Assembly: GCA_947624695.1 (NCBI GenBank)
Contig: CANQLN010000042.1
Coordinates: 1-7,875 of the forward strand
Origin: an uncultured Bacilli bacterium
GTDB taxonomy: Bacteria > Bacillota_I > Bacilli_A > RF39 > UBA660
Length of the DNA: 7,875 nt
Reading direction: 5' to 3'
A program made the position numbers and the translations under genes. Positions 1 through 4,216 of the stretch are shown piece by piece (the first letter of the stretch is position 1; every line of letters begins with the position of its first letter). The notes beneath the pieces are model-generated. The model did not search any database. It saw only the letters and a program-made list of their open reading frames with translations, and was not told the origin of the DNA.

Positions 1-14
1 GGGGGGGGTATAAT
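1..14 (+). promoter_or_regulatory. Partial phase-variable promoter of surface protein 1 (poly-G + -10)
   Basis: Eight Gs at the window edge run directly into TATAAT (9-14). The downstream leader is nearly identical to that of surface protein 2, whose complete promoter has TTGACA upstream of a poly-G tract. The -35 of this copy lies outside the window, and the tract may be longer than eight. By analogy, the G tract forms the 3' part of the -35/-10 spacer, so its length would set promoter strength. Confidence 0.75.
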
Positions 15-45
15 TAACGCATAGAAAGGAAAGGTTTGTGAAAGA

Positions 46-1506
46 ATGAAAAATTTAAAAATGTTTGCAATCGCTGTTATGGCATTTGCTGTAATGGCTA
101 CAAATGTACATGCTATTGATTGTGGTGCAGGTAGTGTTGCTAAAAGTGAAACATATTGTTATACTTCAACACAATTAACGCAAAGTTCTGCAGCTGCAGA
201 TGCATTGTATGATGATAATGTTATTACATTATTAGATGATGTTACTTTATCTGCTGACATGGTAATTAGCAAAGACATCACTATTGATTTAGGGGATAAT
301 AACTCAATCACTTTTGATGCTAGTCATGGCTTTGTCGTTAGTGGTAAATTAACAATTAAAGGAGAAGGAGAAATTAATAGTAATACTAGTGCAACAAAAT
401 CATTAATCACTGTTAGTGGTGGAGGTTCATTATCTGTTGAAGGTAATGTTAAATTAAATTACACTGCTAATACTGCTAATTTAACTACTCCAGCAATTAC
501 AGTTAATGCTCCAGCAAGTACATCTAATACAACTGTAACATTTGCTTCTACAGTTAATGTAACTTCTAATGGTTATGGTTTAGCTGTACTTGGTACAAGT
601 GCTCCAAAAGTAACAGTTAATATGGCTGGTACTTGGGATACCAAAGGTTATGTAGCTAAAGTTAACGGAACAGTTGGTTATGCTTCAAGTAATGCCCCAA
701 TAATTAATGTTAATGAAGGTAAATATACTTCAGAAGGAACAGCATTATATGCTTCAGGTTATGCTATTTGGAACATTAAAGCTGGCGAAGTTAAGGGTGC
801 TCAAGCATTAGAAGCTAAAAGTGGTATTGTAAATATCTCTGGTGGTAAATTAATGGCTACAGGAGCAACTTCTGGTAGTCCTTCAGTTACTGGTTCTCAT
901 GCTTTAACGAATGGTAATGCAATCAATGTTGTTAGAGGAGGAGCTCACTATGTTGATGTTAAACGTTTAACTATAAATATAACTGGTGGAGATATCTCTA
1001 GTGACAAAGGTTATGCAATGTACATTAAAGATTTAAGAGCAGATGGAAAAATTAATGTTGATGGTGGTTCATTAACTAGTGGTAAAGACAGTGATGGCCA
1101 ATTAGCAGCTATTAAGATTGACGATGCTACTCCAGCAGATGCTAAAGCATTTATTGAACATCATGCTGATATGGTTACTGGTGGTGAATTTGCCGGTGAT
1201 GTATTTGCTAGAACACAAATTGCTACAAATACTTATGCTACACCAGCTGATCTTGCTGCTACTTTAGTAGAAGGCGAAATTAATACTAATGGTGGAAATA
1301 CTACTGTTGGTGATAACACTGATGATCAACAAGGAAATACTGGAGACAATGCAAACACTCCAGGAACAACTCCAGATGATGGAACTACAGGACGTTTACC
1401 AGATCAACCTGCAAAAACAAATGATAACATTCTTGTTTATGCTGGATTAGGTCTAGTAAGTGCCTTAACTGTTAGCTTTTCTGCCAAAAGAAAAGAAAAC
1501 AATTAA
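46..1506 (+). CDS. Secreted, wall-anchored beta-helix-like surface protein 1
   Basis: This 486-residue protein has no function I can name beyond being a predicted surface protein. Residues 1-23 form a Sec signal peptide (MKNLKMFA start, hydrophobic core, VHA cleavage site). Cys26 and Cys38 follow and could form a disulfide. The body is rich in G, N, T, S and V, with recurring turns such as SGGGSLSV, ISGGKL and ITGGDISS, which suggests a right-handed beta-helix or other stacked-strand fold. A D/N/G/T/P-rich linker (about 420-448) leads to GRLPDQPAKTND (449-460), a hydrophobic segment (about 461-480) and a KRK tail, the layout of a sortase sorting signal. PAKTND resembles NPKTG-type motifs more than LPXTG. 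The ATG follows an AGAAAGGAAAGG purine tract and is shared by the paralogues. Residues about 210-370 align with surface protein 3. No enzyme motif is visible; adhesin is one possibility. Expression is probably switched by the upstream poly-G tract. Confidence 0.88.
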   Translation: MKNLKMFAIAVMAFAVMATNVHAIDCGAGSVAKSETYCYTSTQLTQSSAAADALYDDNVITLLDDVTLSADMVISKDITIDLGDNNSITFDASHGFVVSGKLTIKGEGEINSNTSATKSLITVSGGGSLSVEGNVKLNYTANTANLTTPAITVNAPASTSNTTVTFASTVNVTSNGYGLAVLGTSAPKVTVNMAGTWDTKGYVAKVNGTVGYASSNAPIINVNEGKYTSEGTALYASGYAIWNIKAGEVKGAQALEAKSGIVNISGGKLMATGATSGSPSVTGSHALTNGNAINVVRGGAHYVDVKRLTINITGGDISSDKGYAMYIKDLRADGKINVDGGSLTSGKDSDGQLAAIKIDDATPADAKAFIEHHADMVTGGEFAGDVFARTQIATNTYATPADLAATLVEGEINTNGGNTTVGDNTDDQQGNTGDNANTPGTTPDDGTTGRLPDQPAKTNDNILVYAGLGLVSALTVSFSAKRKENN

Positions 1507-1519
1507 TTAGTTATCAAAA

Positions 1520-1580
1520 TTGCGAAGATAATGGAATTATATAAAAATAAATTTTGAAGAAATCGCAAACATCTTCAAAA
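1520..1580 (+). other. Possible 3' UTR RNA pseudoknot, copy 1
   Basis: TTTTGAAGA (1552-1560) and TCTTCAAAA (1572-1580) form a perfect 9-bp hairpin with an 11-nt loop. The loop contains TCGCAA (1563-1568), exactly complementary to TTGCGA (1520-1525) just after the stop codon. Both helices together would make an H-type pseudoknot. It lies well upstream of the terminator, so it is not the terminator. The second copy is identical and gives no covariation support. Confidence 0.4.
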
Positions 1581-1630
1581 CATTCTCAATCTATACTTCC
1601 TAAACTTAAAGCAATTTGGTATAAAGAAAG

Positions 1631-1657
1631 GGTATATCGAAAGATATATCTTTTTTT
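1631..1657 (+). terminator. Rho-independent terminator of surface protein 1
   Basis: GGTATATC (1631-1638), loop GAAA, and GATATATC (1643-1650) form an 8-bp stem with one G-U pair and a stable tetraloop, followed by seven Ts. The last two Ts are also the first two bases of the next TTGACA (1656-1661), so terminator and antisense-RNA promoter overlap. Confidence 0.85.
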
Positions 1658-1685
1658 GACAGAAAAAGTAATTATATGGTATAAT
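1656..1685 (+). promoter_or_regulatory. Promoter of antisense RNA 1
   Basis: A perfect -35 TTGACA (1656-1661) and perfect -10 TATAAT (1680-1685) are separated by 18 bp, with an extended -10 TG at 1677-1678. This should be a strong promoter starting near 1692. No open reading frame with a ribosome site follows before the terminator at 1761-1799, so it drives a non-coding RNA. Confidence 0.85.
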
Positions 1686-1713
1686 AAATATGTCAAGGAA
1701 ACTTGAATACAAT

Positions 1714-1742
1714 AAAAAAGGGAACATTCAGTTTACTGAATG
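1714..1742 (-). terminator. Probable terminator of toxin mRNA 1
   Basis: Read on the minus strand, CATTCAG and CTGAATG (1742-1725) form a 7-bp stem with a TAAA loop, followed by TTCCC and six Ts (1719-1714). The gap between stem and T-run is slightly long unless flanking GG and CC also pair. It would end the leftward mRNA inside the antisense gene. Confidence 0.5.
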
Positions 1743-1760
1743 CCTACCTAACAATGAGAT

Positions 1761-1799
1761 TGGCATTTAAGTCATTACTGGCTTAAGTGTCATTTTTTT
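1761..1799 (+). terminator. Terminator of antisense RNA 1
   Basis: TGGCATTTAAGTCA (1761-1774), loop TTAC, and TGGCTTAAGTGTCA (1779-1792) form a 14-bp stem with three G-U pairs, followed by seven Ts (1793-1799). The stem and T-run overlap the end of the oppositely oriented peptide gene. Confidence 0.85.
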
Positions 1800-1882
1800 A
1801 TTTCTACTACTAAAAAAGCGAGGAGAAGTAAAATGATACTAATGTAGCGTAATACTTTTATCCAAAAGATTCGCTTTGGCAT
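1790..1882 (-). CDS. Small hydrophobic peptide, candidate type I toxin 1 (30 aa)
   Basis: This leftward gene starts at ATG (1882-1880) behind a strong ribosome site, GGAAAGGGGG (1901-1892), nine bases upstream, and ends at TGA. The peptide begins MPKRIFWIK, carries basic residues K3, R4, K9 and R12, has a hydrophobic core at 13-26 rich in I, L and V, and ends EIKK. This is a single membrane helix with charged ends, the usual design of type I membrane toxins such as Fst, TisB, BsrG or AapA; I do not recognise the family. It has its own extended -10 promoter (1951-1980). Its stop lies in the terminator of the opposing antisense RNA. CTTTTC just upstream can pair with GAAAGG of the ribosome site, so translation may be restrained. 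Leaderless membrane-peptide regulator is the main alternative. Toxicity is inferred from architecture. Confidence 0.72.
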   Translation of the reverse strand: MPKRIFWIKVLRYISIILLLLAFLVVEIKK

Positions 1883-1950
1883 TATATCAAACCCCCTTTC
1901 CATAAGAAAAGTAGGTAGACACTCAGAATAGCTGAATATTCCTTATAAAT

Positions 1951-1980
1951 ATAATAACAAACTTATGTTTTTGAAGTCAA
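1951..1980 (-). promoter_or_regulatory. Promoter of toxin mRNA 1
   Basis: On the minus strand, TTGACT (1980-1975) and TATTAT (1956-1951) are separated by 18 bp, with an extended -10 TGT just before the hexamer. Transcription would start near 1944 and leave a leader of about 60 nt before the peptide ATG. The -35 region sits in a 39-bp box conserved at 4106-4144. Confidence 0.72.
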
Positions 1981-1996
1981 CAAAAATATGCGGACA
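1958..1996. repeat. Conserved toxin-promoter box, copy 1
   Basis: This 39-bp stretch matches 4106-4144 with two mismatches, while the flanking DNA differs. It spans the toxin -35, most of the spacer and about 16 bp upstream (minus strand), including ATATGCGGACA on the plus strand. Conservation upstream of the -35 hints at an UP element or a regulator site. Confidence 0.8.
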
Positions 1997-2110
1997 ATAA
2001 GAAACTTTTTTAAATTGTAATCAAAATCTCCATCAATAAATATAATATTAAAGAAATTATATCTTTTTTGTAAAATAAATGAGTTTGTCAAAAATTAGCA
2101 AAAATAAGTA

Positions 2111-2141
2111 TTGACAAATTGAATACGGGGGGGGGTATAAT
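2111..2141 (+). promoter_or_regulatory. Phase-variable promoter of surface protein 2 with poly-G spacer
   Basis: TTGACA (2111-2116) and TATAAT (2136-2141) are both perfect consensus. The 19-bp spacer ends in nine consecutive Gs (2127-2135) abutting the -10. The optimum spacing is about 17 bp, so this allele is expected to be weak or off, and loss of one or two Gs would restore 18 or 17 bp. Homopolymers of this length are slippage-prone in bacteria. The same arrangement is known for Neisseria porA (poly-G) and Mycoplasma hyorhinis vlp genes (poly-A). The ON/OFF assignment is inference. Confidence 0.87.
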
Positions 2142-2172
2142 TAACACATAGAAAGGAAAGGTTTGTGAAAGA

Positions 2173-3645
2173 ATGAAAAATTTAAAAATGTTTGCAATCG
2201 GTCTTGCTGCATTTGCTGCAATGACTATGGGTGTACATGCTGGAAGTTATAATAATTTAACATGTACTGAAGATACTGTTGATGGTCAATGTACTGTATC
2301 AGTAAATGGAACATTAACAGGTAGTGTCGATGCTAATAAAAAAGTAACAATTATTGGCGATGGTAAAACCATTACTCTTGGTGCTGTTACTTTAGAAAAA
2401 AATAGTACTTTAGAAATTAAAGGTGCTTATGTAGTGTTAGGATCAAATACTGTTACAGTTAAAAGTGGAGCTACTTTAACTATAACTGAAGCTCCAAAAG
2501 AAGCTAGTACAGTAAATACTCCTGCTTTAAAAATTACTGGTGGTGCAAGAATTGATGTTAAAGATGGCGGAACTCTTAATGTAATTGGAAATAAGAGTTA
2601 TTCTGCTATTGTTGTTACTGGAAGTGGAAATGCTATTAAATTAGATAAAGCTACTTTAAATGTTAGTGATAACAGAGGAAACGGAATGCAAGGTGCTAAT
2701 CACTTAACATTAACTGCTGATGGTTCTACAATTAATGTTAAGAACAACACATCTAATGGTCTTGGTGCTACATTTGTTTTAGAAGATACAACTATAAATG
2801 CCAGTGGAAATGGTTATGCTGGTGTAATTTTTGGAAGTGGTTCAAGTATTGATGAAACTTCTCATGTAAATGCTAGAGGTAACCTTACTGCTACAGATGA
2901 TATAGTTAAACAAAAAGCTGATATCTTATTAGATAATGGCGTTTCAGGTTCAGGTTCAAGTTCAGTAGCTGCTACAATAGATGTTGAAGGATTTATTGAT
3001 GCTGGATCTATTGCTCCAACAAAAGTTACTTGGACTTCTTCAAATGCTGGTAAAGTATCAACTGGTAAATTAATCGTTACTGGTAATAATGTAAAAATTG
3101 ATAAAACAGTTGGTGTTTGTCAAGATGATGGTACAAATTTAGTATTTAGTTGTAAAACTGCTAATGAGATTACTATAGAAGCAGCAACTGATGAATATGC
3201 TATCGTAACTATTGGAGATGAAGCTCGTTTATATTCAAAGGCTTCTAATGATGAAATTACATTAGATAAAGCATATGATAATTTAGTTGTTATGGATGAA
3301 GCTAATATGAAAAAATTAACAGTTGTTAGTGGAACAGTAGTAACAAACGAAACAGGAGCAGATTTAGTTGTTTACGAAGTAGGTGCTGATAGACCTATAG
3401 TAGTACCTAAAGCAGAAAATGGAAAAGATCCAGTTCCTGTAACTGTAGGAGTAAAAGCTCCTGAAGATCAAACAAATCCTGGAGATCAAAATACTGGAGA
3501 CGCAAACACTCCAGCTGATGGAACTACAGGTCGTTTACCAGATGAACCTGCAAAAACTAATGATAATATCTTAGTTTATGCTAGTCTAAGTCTAGTAAGT
3601 GCATTAGCTGTTGGTTTTTCTGCCAAAAGAAAAGAAAACAATTAA
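2173..3645 (+). CDS. Secreted, wall-anchored repeat surface protein 2
   Basis: This 490-residue protein shares the signal peptide (1-23, MKNLKMFA start, cut after VHA) and the anchor region with protein 1, but its middle differs. Cys31 and Cys40 near the mature N-terminus and Cys316 and Cys327 further in could form two disulfides. Residues about 40-260 hold short beta-strand repeats (TLEIKGA, TLTITEA, TINVKNN, TINASGN) typical of stacked beta-helix proteins. About 270-420 seems a separate beta-rich domain. A linker rich in D, N, P, G and T ends at GRLPDEPAKTND, followed by a hydrophobic segment and AKRKENN. The start is fixed by identity of the leader and first codons with gene 1. No catalytic motif is visible. 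Constant ends with a variable centre suggest antigenic or ligand variation. Transcription depends on the poly-G promoter; the terminator at 3770 ends it. Confidence 0.88.
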   Translation: MKNLKMFAIGLAAFAAMTMGVHAGSYNNLTCTEDTVDGQCTVSVNGTLTGSVDANKKVTIIGDGKTITLGAVTLEKNSTLEIKGAYVVLGSNTVTVKSGATLTITEAPKEASTVNTPALKITGGARIDVKDGGTLNVIGNKSYSAIVVTGSGNAIKLDKATLNVSDNRGNGMQGANHLTLTADGSTINVKNNTSNGLGATFVLEDTTINASGNGYAGVIFGSGSSIDETSHVNARGNLTATDDIVKQKADILLDNGVSGSGSSSVAATIDVEGFIDAGSIAPTKVTWTSSNAGKVSTGKLIVTGNNVKIDKTVGVCQDDGTNLVFSCKTANEITIEAATDEYAIVTIGDEARLYSKASNDEITLDKAYDNLVVMDEANMKKLTVVSGTVVTNETGADLVVYEVGADRPIVVPKAENGKDPVPVTVGVKAPEDQTNPGDQNTGDANTPADGTTGRLPDEPAKTNDNILVYASLSLVSALAVGFSAKRKENN

Positions 3646-3658
3646 TTAGTTATCAAAA

Positions 3659-3719
3659 TTGCGAAGATAATGGAATTATATAAAAATAAATTTTGAAGAA
3701 ATCGCAAACATCTTCAAAA
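3659..3719 (+). other. Possible 3' UTR RNA pseudoknot, copy 2
   Basis: The same TTGCGA, hairpin and TCGCAA loop found after surface gene 1 occur here at a fixed offset of 2139 bp. The copy is identical, so it shows retention within the repeat rather than independent structural support. Confidence 0.4.
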
Positions 3720-3769
3720 CATTCTCAATCTATACTTCCTAAACTTAAAGCAATTTGGTATAAAGAAAG

Positions 3770-3797
3770 GGTATATCGAAAGATATATCTTTTTTTT
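3770..3797 (+). terminator. Rho-independent terminator of surface protein 2
   Basis: GGTATATC, loop GAAA, and GATATATC (3770-3789) are followed by eight Ts (3790-3797). As in copy 1, the T-run provides the first two bases of the antisense-RNA -35. Confidence 0.85.
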
Positions 3798-3825
3798 GAC
3801 AGAAAAAGTAGTTATATGATATAAT
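3796..3825 (+). promoter_or_regulatory. Promoter of antisense RNA 2
   Basis: TTGACA (3796-3801) and TATAAT (3820-3825) are spaced by 18 bp with an extended -10 TG (3817-3818). The two substitutions relative to copy 1 fall in the spacer and leave both hexamers perfect. The start is expected near 3832. Confidence 0.85.
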
Positions 3826-3853
3826 AAATATGTCAAGGAAACTTGAATACAAT

Positions 3854-3876
3854 AAAAAGGGAACATTCAAATGTTC
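3854..3876 (-). terminator. Probable terminator of toxin mRNA 2
   Basis: On the minus strand GAACAT, loop TTGA, and ATGTTC (3876-3861) form a short stem followed by CC and five Ts (3858-3854). It is modest in strength but at the same place as in module 1. Confidence 0.5.
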
Positions 3877-3907
3877 TGGTGTTGAGTGTTGCCTAATCAT
3901 TGTTGAA

Positions 3908-3941
3908 ATACCTAATTCATAGATGAGTTAGGTGTTTTTTT
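3908..3941 (+). terminator. Terminator of antisense RNA 2
   Basis: ACCTAATTC (3910-3918) pairs with GAGTTAGGT (3925-3933) around a small loop, with possible outer A-T and G-U pairs, followed by seven Ts (3935-3941). Its sequence is unrelated to that of antisense RNA 1, yet it occupies the same position relative to the peptide stop. Confidence 0.8.
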
Positions 3942-4020
3942 ACATAAGATGAAAGATAATTATGATTAATGAATAAATGATAATAAATAGTGAAAAGATT
4001 ATAATGTCTTTTTTATTCAC
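3940..4020 (-). CDS. Small hydrophobic peptide, candidate type I toxin 2 (26 aa)
   Basis: This leftward gene begins at GTG (4020-4018) behind an excellent ribosome site, GGAGGTGAT (4032-4024), seven bases from GGAGG to the start, and ends at TAA. The peptide starts MNKKDIII, then residues 6-24 are almost all I, L, F, Y and S, ending FHLM: one membrane helix with a basic N-terminus. It shares no obvious sequence with the peptide at 1790-1882, but promoter, leader, orientation and opposing small RNA correspond point for point. A stem-loop (4034-4060) ends two bases before the ribosome site. No upstream in-frame start with a ribosome site is apparent. It is probably a membrane-acting type I toxin; a small regulatory membrane peptide is the alternative. 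I do not recognise a family. Confidence 0.72.
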   Translation of the reverse strand: MNKKDIIIFSLFIIIYSLIIIIFHLM

Positions 4021-4033
4021 AATATCACCTCCA

Positions 4034-4060
4034 ATCTTAAAAGTTATTAACTCCTAAGAT
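4034..4060 (-). promoter_or_regulatory. Stem-loop abutting the toxin 2 ribosome site
   Basis: On the minus strand ATCTTAGGAGTT, loop AAT, and AACTTTTAAGAT form a 12-bp stem with two G-U pairs. Its base lies one base from the GGAGG. It could hinder ribosome standby or shift upon pairing of the leader with the 3' end of the mRNA. Confidence 0.5.
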
Positions 4061-4098
4061 GAAGGCAACACCCAACTTATTTAAATGTTCCTAAAAAT

Positions 4099-4128
4099 AG
4101 GATAGCAAACTTTTGTTTTCGAAGTCAA
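4099..4128 (-). promoter_or_regulatory. Promoter of toxin mRNA 2
   Basis: On the minus strand TTGACT (4128-4123) and TATCCT (4104-4099) are separated by 18 bp, with an extended -10 TGC. The -10 is weaker than in module 1. Transcription would start near 4092. Confidence 0.68.
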
Positions 4129-4144
4129 CAAAAATATGCGGACA
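4106..4144. repeat. Conserved toxin-promoter box, copy 2
   Basis: This 39-bp box matches 1958-1996 with two mismatches and covers the -35, spacer and upstream DNA of the leftward peptide promoter. The flanks are not conserved, which points to selection on the promoter or a protein site. Confidence 0.8.
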
Positions 4145-4176
4145 TTATAAAAAAAGTATTTATTATTAATCGACAG

Positions 4177-4185
4177 TGTTATAAT
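4177..4185 (+). promoter_or_regulatory. Extended -10 promoter of the helicase gene
   Basis: TGTTATAAT gives a perfect -10 (4180-4185) with an extended TG. The -35 at about 4157-4162 is poor. The start would lie near 4192, about 25 bases before the ATG. Confidence 0.55.
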
Positions 4186-4216
4186 ATCTTTAGCAAATTA
4201 AAATTTGGAGGGTCTT

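Larger units (their letters stand above)
1477..1730 (+). repeat. Direct repeat copy 1 (anchor codons, 3' UTR, terminator, antisense promoter)
   Basis: This segment of about 254 bp recurs nearly unchanged at 3616-3869. It covers the last ten codons of the surface gene, the 3' UTR, the terminator and the promoter plus 5' end of the antisense RNA. I see two base substitutions in the promoter spacer (at 1671 and 1679) and one-base length differences in two homopolymers (T7 versus T8, A6 versus A5). With the matching 5' leader it brackets the variable part of the cassette and is a likely substrate for homologous recombination. Confidence 0.93.
1692..1799 (+). ncRNA. Candidate antitoxin antisense RNA 1 (about 105 nt)
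   Basis: This predicted small RNA starts about seven bases after the strong -10 and ends at a strong terminator; the start is approximate. It contains no convincing coding sequence. It converges on the leftward peptide mRNA, and its 3' end reaches the last codons and stop of the peptide gene (1790-1799), giving a complementary overlap of roughly 85 nt with the 3' part of that mRNA. Its first 30 or so bases match the second copy at 3832, then the two diverge. The layout matches 3'-overlapping type I antitoxins such as RatA or SR4, but I see no sequence match to a known family. Confidence 0.7.
3616..3869 (+). repeat. Direct repeat copy 2 (anchor codons, 3' UTR, terminator, antisense promoter)
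   Basis: This is the second copy of the segment at 1477-1730, with the same order of anchor codons, 3' UTR, terminator, promoter and antisense 5' end. The copies lie about 2.14 kb apart. A single crossover would delete one toxin locus and one surface gene. Confidence 0.93.
3832..3941 (+). ncRNA. Candidate antitoxin antisense RNA 2 (about 110 nt)
   Basis: This RNA starts with nearly the same 5' sequence as antisense RNA 1, then diverges after about base 3870. It runs convergently into the leftward peptide gene and ends in a T-run that overlaps the peptide stop codon (3940-3942). The complementary overlap with the peptide mRNA is about 85-90 nt, at the 3' ends of both. Its GGAACATTCAAAT (3860-3872) and GTGTTGCCT (3886-3894) recur in the leader of the peptide mRNA, so both RNAs would compete for the 3' end of the toxin message. 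The exact ends are predictions. Confidence 0.7.

Noticed and set aside
38..49. Three-codon upstream frame GTG AAA GAA TGA overlapping the ATG of surface gene 1 (same at 2165-2176)
   Set aside because: It could act by translational coupling, but only 3 bases separate it from the purine tract, and the two leaders are near-identical duplicates, so conservation is uninformative.
1692..1799. Riboswitch or leader of surface gene 2
   Set aside because: It has its own promoter and ends at a strong terminator more than 300 bases before the promoter of surface gene 2, and it overlaps the antisense peptide gene.
2041..2091. Possible leftward promoter, TTGACA at 2091-2086 and TATAAT near 2061-2056
   Set aside because: The spacing is about 24 bp, too long for a normal promoter, and no leftward gene follows directly.
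1477..3869. Insertion sequence or CRISPR array as the explanation for the repeats
   Set aside because: There are only two long copies that include coding sequence, with no transposase, terminal inverted repeats or regularly spaced short repeats.
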